DNA from: Streptacidiphilus jiangxiensis | Lineage (GTDB): Bacteria; Actinomycetota; Actinomycetes; Streptomycetales; Streptomycetaceae | Length of the DNA: 64,000 nt | Direction of reading: 5' to 3' | NCBI RefSeq assembly: GCF_900109465.1 | Contig: NZ_FOAZ01000013.1 | Coordinates: 167,692 to 231,691, forward strand | Shown here: piece by piece, positions 15,711-24,400 of the stretch | Layout: every line of letters starts with the position of its first letter | Numbering within the stretch: position 1 is the stretch's first letter | Program-made: the position numbers and the translations under genes | Notes under the pieces: generated by a model | What the model was told of the DNA's origin: nothing | The model's database searches: none | Seen by the model: the letters and a program-made list of their open reading frames with translations, nothing else

Positions 15711-16727
15711 TCAGCCTTTCAGAGTGGGGATGATGTGCCGGCCGTAGGCGTCGATGGTCGACTCGACGGCGTCGTGCATGGCGTAGATGGCGAACTGGTC
15801 CACGCCCAGGGAGCGCAGGTGTTCCAACTTCTCCCGGTGGGCGGAGACTGGGCCGATCAGGCAGAAGCGGTCGACGATCTCGTCCGGGACGAAGGCGGTG
15901 TCCGGGTTGCCGGCGCGGCCGTGGTGGGAGTAGTCGTAGCCTTGGCGCTCCTTGATGTAGTCGGTCAGCGTGTCCGGGACCAGGCCGCTGTGTTCGCCGT
16001 AGCGGGAGACGAGGTCGGCGACGTGGTTGCCGACCATGCCGCCGAACCAGCGGCACTGCTCCCGCGCGTGGGCCAGCTGCTCGTCGCTGCCGTCCGTCAC
16101 GTAGGCGGGCGCGGCGATGCAGACCGTGACGGACGCCGGGTCGCGGCCCGCCTCCTCCGCCGCGCGGCGGACGGCCTTGACCATCCACTCCGTCAGGAAC
16201 GGGTCGGCGAGCTGGAGGATGAAGCCGTCGGCCTGGCGGCCGGTCAGCTCCAGGGCCTTCGGCCCGTAGGCGCCCATCCAGATCGGCAGCTTCGGCTCAC
16301 CCGTGATCCACGGGATGCGCATCGCCGTGCCGTCGACCTCGGCCTCCCGCCCCTCCGCCAGCTCCTTGATGACGTGCATCGCGTGCGAGAGCCGCTCCAA
16401 CGTCGCCGGCTTGCGGCCCGCGACGCGCTGCGCGCTGTCGCCGCGACCGATGCCGCACACCGTGCGGGCGCCGAACATGTCGTTCAGCGTCGCGAAGAGG
16501 GAGGCGGTGACCTCCCAGGTACGGGTGACCGGGTTGGTGACCATCGGGCCCACGGTCAACCGCTCGGTCTGCGCGAGGATCTGGCTGTAGATCACGAACG
16601 GCTCCTGCCACAGCACGCAGGAGTCGAACGTCCAGCCGTGGGTGAACCCGGCCTGCTCGGCGCGGATCATCCGCTCCACCAGCAGCTTCGCGGGCGGATC
16701 GGTCTGGAGGACGAGGCCGATATCCAT
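15711..16727 (-). CDS. F420-type LLM oxidoreductase (TIGR03842-like)
   Basis: 338 aa from ATG 16727 (GAAAGG upstream). Luciferase-like TIM barrel: GFTHGWTFDSCVLWQEPFV, LTVGPMVTNPVTRTWEVTAS, GIGRGDSAQR and LPIWMGAYGPKALELTG. This subfamily is regularly found beside hydantoinase/dihydropyrimidinase genes in actinomycetes, and the hydA remnant is directly upstream on the same strand, so it was probably part of a pyrimidine or hydantoin degradation operon. With hydA disrupted, its own promoter supply is uncertain. Confidence 0.88.
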   Translation of the reverse strand: MDIGLVLQTDPPAKLLVERMIRAEQAGFTHGWTFDSCVLWQEPFVIYSQILAQTERLTVGPMVTNPVTRTWEVTASLFATLNDMFGARTVCGIGRGDSAQRVAGRKPATLERLSHAMHVIKELAEGREAEVDGTAMRIPWITGEPKLPIWMGAYGPKALELTGRQADGFILQLADPFLTEWMVKAVRRAAEEAGRDPASVTVCIAAPAYVTDGSDEQLAHAREQCRWFGGMVGNHVADLVSRYGEHSGLVPDTLTDYIKERQGYDYSHHGRAGNPDTAFVPDEIVDRFCLIGPVSAHREKLEHLRSLGVDQFAIYAMHDAVESTIDAYGRHIIPTLKG

Positions 16728-16765
16728 CACAGGCGCCTTTCGGACGTGCGGAGTCTTGGTGGGGT

Positions 16766-16796
16766 CCGGCTCGGAGCACGCGAGGCTCCGAGCCGG
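16766..16796 (-). terminator. Intergenic hairpin between hydA remnant and LLM gene
   Basis: 12-bp perfect arms CCGGCTCGGAGC / GCTCCGAGCCGG, 7-nt loop, 7 nt after the hydA stop. It could end or attenuate transcription coming from the hydA/integrase side. Confidence 0.6.
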
Positions 16797-16802
16797 TAAG
16801 GC

Positions 16803-17750
16803 TCAGATCAGATACTGGCTCGTGGCACGCGGCACGAAGGTGCCGTGGCCGGCGTGGCCGAGGTACTCGCCGCGGTCGACGACCACGGCGCCGCGCGAGA
16901 GCACCGTCCGCGCCCGGCCGGAGACCTGGCGGCCCTCGTAGGCGGAGTAGTCGACGTTCATGTGGTGCGTCCGGGCCGACATCGTGTAGCGGTCGTGCGG
17001 GTCGTAGACGACGACGTCCGCGTCCGCGCCGGGCGCGATCGTGCCCTTGCGCGGGTACAGCCCGAACATCCGCGCCGGAGTCGCGCACGCCAGCTCGATC
17101 CACCGCCGCCGCGAGATGTGCCCGTCCAGGACCGCCTGGTGCAGCAGATCCATCCGGTTCTCCACGCCCGGCAGGCCGTTCGGGATCTTCGAGAAGTCCC
17201 CGCGCCCCAGCTCCTTCTGCCCGACGAAGCAGAACGGACAGTGGTCCGTCGAGACCACCGACAGGTCGTTGGTCCGCAGCCCCCGCCACAGCGCCGCCTG
17301 GTGCTCCTTCGGCCGCAACGGCGTCGAGCACACGTACTTCGCACCCTCGAAGTCCGGCTCCGCGAGGTTGTCCGTCGACAGGAACAGGTACTGCGGGCAC
17401 GTCTCCCCGAACACGTTCAGCCCGAGGTCGCGCGCCTGCGCGATCTCCGCGACGGCCTGCTCCGCCGACACGTGGACGACGTACAGCGGCGCACCCGCCA
17501 CCCGCGCGAGCTGGATCGCCCGGTGCGTCGCCTCCGCCTCCAGCAGCTCACGGCGTACCTCACCGTGATAGCGCGGATCGGTGTGCCCGGCCGCCAACGC
17601 CTGCTCGACCAGCACGTCGATCGCGATGCCGTTCTCCGCGTGCATCATGATCAGCCCGCCGTTGCCGGCCGAGCGCTGCATCGCCCGCAGGATGCGGCCG
17701 TCGTCGCTGTAGAAGACGCCCGGGTAGGCCATGAACAGCTTGAAAATGAT
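16803..17750 (-). pseudogene. hydA: Dihydropyrimidinase, 5'-truncated by integrase junction
   Basis: From FKLFMAYPGVFYSDDG to the stop the sequence is an intact dihydropyrimidinase/hydantoinase C-terminal two-thirds: MMHAENG and VHVSAEQAV (metal-ligand His regions), STPLRPKEH, VVSTDHCPF (metal Asp), LACATPARMFGLYPRKGTIAPGADADVVVYDP. Family members are about 465 aa; only about 310 remain. The residues before FKLF (REII) do not match the family, where TS-FKLF is usual, and the frame closes at a TGA near 17783. ATG 17732 has no ribosome site. The missing N-terminal third includes the H-x-H metal site, so no active enzyme can be made. Confidence 0.85.
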
Positions 17751-19753
17751 CTCTCTGCGCCCTCTCCAGTCACATTGGACTCACCGTCACCAGCCGTGCG
17801 GGGCAGGCTGCTCAGGCGGGGGTCGAAGCTGGCGGTGATGTGGAGATCCGGCAGCAGGTACGTTGGCGGCACCGGGGTGCCGTCATAGGGGCCGAGCGCA
17901 CGGACCGCCTGCTCCCACGCCCCGGACTTCAGCTGCATCAGAGCGCGCTGATACACCGTGTGATGGCGGTGTCCCCCCGTGACGGTGCCAGGCAGGTCCT
18001 TCCACGCCAAGCCGGTGCGCGCCTTGTACAGCGAGGCCTCGAATGCCATGCGCGGAGGCACGATCTTCGGCCCCGCCCGCAGGACCGGGAAGAGCCCCGC
18101 GACCCGCTCCCACTCCCCGTCAGTCAGCGCGGGCGGAACCAGCTCCCCGTGGTCTTCGAACCACATCTCAAACAGGCAACCGTCCCGGCGCAACGACCCC
18201 GGGACATCGCTGGTCACCTCCACTTCGACGTCGAGGAGGCCCAGGAGGTCCTGCCGCTTCTCGACCGGCATGTCCGCGAGGCGTTCCTCCGTGTGCAGGG
18301 CAAGCTCCAGCACCTCCTGCGCGCGCTCCTCCTGCGCCTCGGCCTCAGCCAGCCACTCCACGGTCTCCTCGCGCATCCGCCGCAGTCGGGCCTCCTTGTC
18401 CTTCAGCTCCGCCTTGAGCTCCTCTATCGCCTCCTGGATCTCGATTTCGGTGTCCGTGTCGTCGTTCCCGCCGCCGGACATGGCGGCGGCGAGGGCCACC
18501 AGCTTGGTCTTGCGCATCCGACGGTGCTGCTCAAGCTGCGCATCCAGTTCCGCGATTCGCTCCCGGTAGGCGCGGGCGCGCTCGGGGACGTCTCCGATCC
18601 ACTCCTGCGCCAGAGCCCGGAGCTTTTCGCGATCCCCGAGGACCTTGACCATTTCGCCCCACACCACGGCTTCCAGCGGCTCGGCCAGGATCTCCTGGCA
18701 GTCACAGGCCGGCTGGGCCCGGTGGCCGCTGCACCGGTAGGTGGTGCGGTCGCGCGTCGAGCGGTGGGTGCCGATGTAGTGGTGGCCGCACCGCGCCTTC
18801 AACCGCCCCGACAGCAGGTAGCCTCGCTCCGCCGGCTTCACGAACGAGCGCCGGGCCAGCGCCTGACGTACCGCCGCTACCCTGTCCGCCGGAAGCGGTG
18901 TGGGAACAGGGATCCGAACCGTCTCCCCATACAAGGGGAGCCCGTCGTCGCCCTTGCGGACCGAAGCCCCGCGGGGATGCTCGGTGTTGCGGTAGACGAT
19001 GTAGCCGTCCAAAGCTGTCTGCTGGAACGTCCGGATCAGATTCGCGCCCGTCCACGGCAAGCCCCGCGTGGTCCTATAGCCGAGCAGATTCAGGCGTCGG
19101 GCGGCATCCTCTGCGTGCCGGCGCTCGTCCGCCATCAGGCCCGCCGCAGCTTCGAGCAGCCTGACCCCGGCCTCCCGCAAGATGGGCGGGTCGTTGGAGC
19201 CTTTGCCCGGGAGCTGCAGCCAGAACGGGGCCACTCCCCCTGGCCAGCCGCCCGCCGTCAGCTTCTTCTCCCGCCCGCCCATGGTCCGGTCCAAGATCAT
19301 GGCGTGCTCGAGTTCGGCCATGTACGCGAGCAGGCTCAGCAGGATCCCGAACATGTCGTCGTCGCTGTCGATACGCCCATCAGCCGTAGCGACGCGAACA
19401 CCGAGATCGGTCGTGTCGTACACCCACCGGTGGATGTCCTTCATCGTGCGACCAATACGGTCCAGCTTCCCGAACACCACCAGGTCGAAGCGCCGCTCTC
19501 GGATCGCGGTGTTCAATGCATCCAGATCCGGGCGTTGCGCGAGCTTCCCCGATACCCCGCCATCCGTGAACACCTCATAGGCATACCTGCCCTGGCCCAG
19601 CCGGTAGTCCAGCCAGGCCAGACTCTCCTCCAGCTGGACCTGCAACCCGTAGCCCTTGAGCTGCTTCACCGTCGAGACACGCAGATAGACCGCCACCCGG
19701 GCCGAGCCAGCAGCATCACGCACCAGGCTTCGGGACTGTGCTCGCCGACGCAC
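17651..19753 (-). CDS. Large serine recombinase (integrase) with IS5-like DUF4096-type C-terminal domain
   Basis: 700 aa from GTG 19753 (GGGAGG 5 nt upstream). Resolvase domain at residues 18-165: VAVYLRVST with Ser27 as nucleophile, DGGVSGK, VVFGKLDRIGR. A recombinase domain (about 180-300) follows, then a zinc ribbon (LLSGRLKARCGHHYIG ... YRCSGH ... CDC) and a long coiled coil (about 395-500). After that come about 90 residues unlike serine integrases: LTDGEWERVAGLFP, RMAFEASLYKARTGLAWKDLP, HTVYQRALMQLKSGAWE. This follows the N-terminal DUF4096 domain of IS5-family transposases. The last 30 or so residues are read from hydA DNA in another frame, so the native C-terminus was probably different before integration. 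Confidence 0.88.
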   Translation of the reverse strand: MRRRAQSRSLVRDAAGSARVAVYLRVSTVKQLKGYGLQVQLEESLAWLDYRLGQGRYAYEVFTDGGVSGKLAQRPDLDALNTAIRERRFDLVVFGKLDRIGRTMKDIHRWVYDTTDLGVRVATADGRIDSDDDMFGILLSLLAYMAELEHAMILDRTMGGREKKLTAGGWPGGVAPFWLQLPGKGSNDPPILREAGVRLLEAAAGLMADERRHAEDAARRLNLLGYRTTRGLPWTGANLIRTFQQTALDGYIVYRNTEHPRGASVRKGDDGLPLYGETVRIPVPTPLPADRVAAVRQALARRSFVKPAERGYLLSGRLKARCGHHYIGTHRSTRDRTTYRCSGHRAQPACDCQEILAEPLEAVVWGEMVKVLGDREKLRALAQEWIGDVPERARAYRERIAELDAQLEQHRRMRKTKLVALAAAMSGGGNDDTDTEIEIQEAIEELKAELKDKEARLRRMREETVEWLAEAEAQEERAQEVLELALHTEERLADMPVEKRQDLLGLLDVEVEVTSDVPGSLRRDGCLFEMWFEDHGELVPPALTDGEWERVAGLFPVLRAGPKIVPPRMAFEASLYKARTGLAWKDLPGTVTGGHRHHTVYQRALMQLKSGAWEQAVRALGPYDGTPVPPTYLLPDLHITASFDPRLSSLPRTAGDGESNVTGEGAERSFSSCSWPTRASSTATTAASCGRCSARPATAG
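17740..17760. other. Probable attachment-site junction (integrase element / hydA)
   Basis: Hydantoinase homology ends here, inside the codons just before FKLF, and the serine recombinase frame enters from the other side. The exact core cannot be fixed without the second junction. Confidence 0.55.
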
Positions 19754-19826
19754 CCCATCCTCCCTTCCCGCAGGCTGGGCCAGGTCGCCGCACGCGACCC
19801 GCGAAGATCAACTCTGCGACCGCACA

Positions 19827-20021
19827 CTACCCAGCACGCCGGAGCAAGTCACTACACGAACCACCGGCGGATCCCGAACTCTCCCCACCCACACCTCCGA
19901 AGAGAATCGCCGCAAGCCGACGACGCTCCTGGTCCGTGAAGACACGCGGCCTCCACTCCAGGAGGACCAGCGACCGCACCGCACCCACATCCGACGGGCA
20001 CTCCCCGAGTTCCCGGTGCAT
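19827..20021 (-). CDS. Small ORF upstream of the integrase, function unknown
   Basis: 64 aa from an ATG with a strong AGGGAGG 4 nt before it. Contains LVLLEWRPRVFTDQERRRLAAILFGG, a charged amphipathic helix, then a Gly/Ser-rich tail. It ends 73 bp before the integrase start on the same strand, so co-transcription is likely. A role as excision factor or repressor is conceivable from position only. No family recognised. Confidence 0.6.
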   Translation of the reverse strand: MHRELGECPSDVGAVRSLVLLEWRPRVFTDQERRRLAAILFGGVGGESSGSAGGSCSDLLRRAG

Positions 20022-20065
20022 GGAGCCTCCCTCGTGAGCGCGAGGACGATCTGACGCCCACTCTC

Positions 20066-20098
20066 GATGAAAGAGGCGTCCAGGTCGGCTCTTTCATC
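20066..20098. repeat. Perfect inverted repeat upstream of the integrase operon
   Basis: GATGAAAGAG-N13-CTCTTTCATC, 10-bp perfect arms, A+T-richer than its surroundings. It lies 45 bp upstream of the 64-aa gene. Candidate operator of the integrase operon or hairpin. Confidence 0.65.
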
Positions 20099-20118
20099 CT
20101 GCTTCGTCATGATGGAGT

Positions 20119-20169
20119 GTGAACCGTTCCGGGTTGTCCGGAGCCTCCATTCGAACCGGTGCGGTTCAC
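20119..20169. repeat. Inverted repeat GTGAACCG / CGGTTCAC
   Basis: 8-bp perfect arms separated by 35 nt, with a further GAACCG copy inside. Next to the previous palindrome in the same noncoding block; function unknown. Confidence 0.45.
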
Positions 20170-20442
20170 TACGCCGCTTGTGTGACGGCGGAGGGGATAC
20201 GTGACGTCGGGTTAGGGAGTCGCCAGAGCCGGTCCTGGCTTCTCGCCGCTGACCTGCGTGGCGAAGGAACTCTTGCTCCGGCTCCGATTGGAGACAACCA
20301 AGGTCACCCTCGCCCGCTACTGCCTCCTCGCCCCGGCGCCGCCGAAGCCCTCGGCTCACTGCGGGAACGCACGCGCCCGAATAGGCGGCCCCTGTCGGGC
20401 CGCTCTACTCTCGCCAGGGACCTGGGCCGACCGGCGGTGTGC
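20170..20442. other. Noncoding stretch right of the integrase module
   Basis: Together with the repeats just left of it this makes about 420 bp without a recognisable gene between the 64-aa ORF and the aldo/keto reductase. Frames are open but show no convincing protein. No hydA 5' fragment is present. Confidence 0.5.
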
Positions 20443-21480
20443 TCAACTGCCGGGGCGCCGACGCAGCGACGCGTCCTGCAGGGCGGGCGGCACGTAGCCG
20501 GTGTCGCGTGCGGAGAGAGTGGTGCCCGGTGGGACGATCTTGTCGATCGCGTCCAGGACATCCGGCGGGAGCGGGGTGGACGCGGCGCCGAGCTGCTGCT
20601 CCAGCTGAGCCAGGGTGCGCGGGCCGATGATCGGCGACGTGACGGCCGGATGGGCCAACACGAAGCCGAGAGCCAGCTCGATCAGAGTCAGCCCCGCCTC
20701 CTCGGCCAGGAGCGCGAGGGCTTCGACCGCTGCCAGCTTGTCCGCGTTGTCGGCGCTGTCCACGTCGAAGCGCCCCGGCTGGCGGTCGGCACGGCTTGAC
20801 TGCGGCTGAGGTCCTCCGAACCGGTATCGTCCCGTCAGCCAGCCGCCGGCCAGGGGGCTCCAGGGGATGACCGCGAGCCCGTACCGCTGCGCCACGGGGA
20901 GCACCTCGGCCTCGATCCCGCGGGCCAGGATCGAGTAGGGCGGCTGCTCGGCCACGACCCGCTCGCGGTTCCGCTTCTCCGCGATCCACTGCCCCTCGAC
21001 GATGCGGGAGGCCGGGAAGGTGGAGGTGCCGATGTAGCGGATCTTGCCCTGGTGGGCGAGGTCGGACAGCGCGCCCAGGGTCTCGTCGAAGTCGGTGTCC
21101 TCCTCCGGGCGGTGGACCTGGTAGAGGTCGATGTGGTCGGTCCTCAGCCGTGTCAGGCTGGCCTCGACCGCGCGGGCGATCCACCGGCGCGAGTTGCCGA
21201 ACCGGTTGACGTCGTCGCCCATGCGGCCGTGGAACTTGGTGGCCACGAAGACGTCGTCGCGGCGGCCCACCAGGGCCTTCCCGACGATCACCTCGGACTC
21301 GCCCTGGGAGTACACGTCCGCCGTGTCGACGATGTTGATACCCGCGTCGAGCGCGCGGTGGACGATGCCCACGCCGTCCTCGTGGCTGGGGTTGCCGGGG
21401 CTGCCGAGGTTCATGGCGCCGAGCGCGAGGGCGCTCACCTGGACGCCGGTGCGGCCGAACGGCCGGTACGGGATGGTCAT
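20443..21480 (-). CDS. Aldo/keto reductase
   Basis: 345 aa from ATG 21480 (GGAAGG upstream), overlapping the stop of the ABC exporter gene by 4 nt (ATGA). AKR fold with the catalytic tetrad visible: Asp in NIVDTADVYSQGESE, Tyr in the same segment, Lys in VFVATKFHG and His in DLYQVHRPE; cofactor contacts in SPIIGPRTLAQL. Last gene of the minus-strand organosulfur operon, so it may reduce an aldehyde or ketone released by the operon's monooxygenases. That role is inference. Confidence 0.9.
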   Translation of the reverse strand: MTIPYRPFGRTGVQVSALALGAMNLGSPGNPSHEDGVGIVHRALDAGINIVDTADVYSQGESEVIVGKALVGRRDDVFVATKFHGRMGDDVNRFGNSRRWIARAVEASLTRLRTDHIDLYQVHRPEEDTDFDETLGALSDLAHQGKIRYIGTSTFPASRIVEGQWIAEKRNRERVVAEQPPYSILARGIEAEVLPVAQRYGLAVIPWSPLAGGWLTGRYRFGGPQPQSSRADRQPGRFDVDSADNADKLAAVEALALLAEEAGLTLIELALGFVLAHPAVTSPIIGPRTLAQLEQQLGAASTPLPPDVLDAIDKIVPPGTTLSARDTGYVPPALQDASLRRRPGS

Positions 21481-24400
21481 GCGCTTCCTTCCATGGGTGT
21501 GGCTCGCCTTCCAGAGGCCCGGGTCGCCCCGGATTCGGCGAGTTCGTCGACGCCGGCGTCGCCCGCGGTGCGGTACGCGTCCCACAGGCGCCGGTACGGG
21601 CCGTGCGCCGCCAGCAGTTCTTCGTGGGGGCCCGCTTCGACGACCCTGCCCCCGCTCAGGACGACCACACGGTCGGCTCGGGCGGCGGTGGTGAGCCGGT
21701 GCGCGACGACGAGGGTGGTGCGCCGCCGGGTGAGCGCGGCCGTCGCGGCTGTCACCCGGCGTTCGCCGGCCAGGTCGAGCGAGGCGGTCGCCTCGTCGAG
21801 CAGCAGGATGTCCGGGTCGACCAGCTCGGCTCTTGCGAGTGCGAGCAGTTGGCGCTGGCCGGCGGACAGGCCGCGACCGCGCTCACCGACCTCGGTCAGG
21901 TAGCCGCGAGGCAGGCCGGCCACCATCTCGTGCGCGCCGACCGCGCGTGCCGCCGCTTCCACCTCCGCGTCGGTGGCGTCCGGGCGGCCGTAGGCGATCG
22001 CGTCGCGGACCGTGGCCCCGAGCAGGTGCGGATCCTGGGGGACGACGCCCAGGCGGTGCCGGTACGCGGCCGGATCCAGTTCGCGCAGGTCGGTGCCGTC
22101 GATGCGGACGGCGCCGGTGGTCGGGTCGTAGAAGCGGGCCACGAGCTTGACGATCGTCGACTTGCCCGCGCCCGTGGTGCCGACGAGCGCCACCGTCTGA
22201 CCCGGGGCGACGCGCAGGCTCACCTCGTCGAGCACCGCGTGCTCGCCATCGCGGTAGGCGAACGAGACGCGGTCGAACTCGATCTCGCCACACAGTTCAC
22301 CCACGGGCAGCGGTCGTGCGGCGGTCGGGGTGCCGATCGTTTCTCGCATGAGGGCCCGCAGGCGGCCAAGGCCCACGACGGCCTGCTGGTAGCCGTCGAA
22401 GACCTGCGCCAGTTGCTGGATCGGCGAGAAGAACAGGTCGACGTAGAGGAGGAACGCGATGAGGGTTCCGGCGCTCAGTGCTCCGTCGCGGACCTGTCCG
22501 GCGCCGACGACCAGGACCGCGGCGGTCGTGGCCGTGCTGAGGAACTCCACGAACGGGAAGAAGGTCGCCATCAGCCGCTGGGCCCGCAGTCTGGCATCGC
22601 GGAACGCCCACGCGAGGCGGGCGAAGTCCCGCTGGTTTCGGGCTTCGCGACCGAAGGCCTGGGTGACCCGGACCAGCGCCACGTTCTCCTGGAAGTACGC
22701 GTTGACGGCGCTGACGCGCTCGCGCGCCTCCAGATAGGCGGGAACCGACCGGGAGCGGAACAGCGCCGCGGCGCCGACCAGGACCGGCAGCGCGACCAGA
22801 ACAACGGCGGCGAGTCGGGCGTCGATCGCCAGTAGGGCGACGAGCACTCCGGCGATCGTCAGCAGCGAGACCACGAGGGTCACCAGGCCGGTCTGCAGGA
22901 ACCCCGACAGCGCGTCCACGTCGGTGGTCATCCGGGTCATGATGCGGCCGCCGAGCTCGCGCTCGTAGTAGTCCAGGCCGAGCCGCTGCAGCTGGGCGTA
23001 GGTGCGCACGCGCAGGGTGTAGAGGAGACGCTCGCCGGTGCGGCCGGTCACCCGCACCTGGACGACGTTGACCAGCCAGTCGAGCAGGACGACCCCGGCC
23101 GCGGCCGCGGCGATCAGCAGCAGGGTGCCCTGTGCGTGCCGGACGACACCGGTGTCGACGCCGCGCCGGATCAGGACCGGGACGGCGATCTGGGCGAGCG
23201 CGTCCGCGCCGACGAGCGCCAGTCCGGCGAGCAGGGGGCCGCGGAAGGGCCGCACCAGTGACCGGAGCCCGAAGCCCGGATCCGCAGCACGCGCCTGCTC
23301 GGGCCGCACGTCCGGGTCGGCCTGCGCTGCCGGGAGTGCGGCCAGCCGGGCCAGGAGCTCCGGACTGGGCGGGGCGCCGCCGAGCAGGCCGGCGCCGTGC
23401 CCCAGGCCGCCGGGCCCGGCCCCCGCCGCGGCCTGCGCGTAGCCTGCGGCGACCCGTGCGCCGACGTCCCCGGCGCTCCTGGCCTCGTCGGCGTTCGACG
23501 CCCGTTCGCTCCAGAGCCGTTCGGTGATCCCGCGCGGGCGGGGAGCTTCGGCGGCCGCGGCCTCGTCCACGCCGATCTCGCCGGGCTGTTCGTCCGGGGA
23601 GAGCAGCGAGCGGTACAGCGGGCTGCGGGCCTGGAGCTCCGCCGTCGTGCCGACGTCGACAACCCAGCCGCCGTCGAGCACGGCGACCCGGTCGGCGAGT
23701 TCCAGCGTCGAGGCGCGGTGGGCGATGATCAGCGTCGTCCGTTGCCGGGCCACCTGGTGCAGCCCGGCGTGGATGTCCGCCTCGACCTGGGCGTCGATCG
23801 CGGAGGTGGCGTCGTCGAGGACCAGCACGTCGGGGTCGCGCAGGATGGCGCGGGCGAGCGCGATGCGTTGGCGCTGACCGCCGGAGAGTGTCAGGCCCTG
23901 TTCGCCAACCATCGTGGCGTAGCCGTCCGGCAGCGCGGTGACGAACCCATCCGCCTGCGCCACCCGCGCGGCCCGTCGGATCTCCTCGATCGACGCGTCG
24001 GGGCGGCCGTACGCGATGTTGGCCGCGATCGTGTCGGAGAGCAGGTGCGGCTCCTCGAAGACGAAGCCGATCGCGGCCCGCAGGTCTGCGGGCCGTATCC
24101 GGCGCACGTCGACGCCGCCGACCCGGACCGTCCCGGCGCGCGGGTCGTAGAAGCGCGGCAGCAGGGAGGCTGCCGTGGACTTGCCTGATCCGGCCGCGCC
24201 GACCAGGGCGAGGGTCTCCCCCGGCTCGACCCGCAGCGTGAACCCGTCCAGCAGCGGCGCGGCCGCCGGGTCGTGGCCGAAGACCACGCCGTCCCACTCC
24301 AGGGCCGGGGGGCCGTCCGGCAGTCGGTCCGCCACCAGCGGGTCCGTGACGCCCGCCGGCGCGTCGATGATGTCGAGCACCCGCTCGGCACCGGCGCGGG

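Noticed and set aside
17732..17735. ATG 17732 as a functional start of a short dihydropyrimidinase
   Set aside because: No ribosome site, and the protein would lack the N-terminal metal-binding third; treated as a pseudogene.
17840..19939. 699-codon plus-strand frame opposite the serine recombinase
   Set aside because: The minus strand carries the resolvase catalytic motifs, zinc ribbon and coiled coil; the plus frame has none.
20135..20165. tRNA-like GGTTCGAAT on the minus strand near the integrase
   Set aside because: The flanking 5-bp T-stem does not pair and no anticodon or acceptor arm can be built, so no tRNA att site is claimed.
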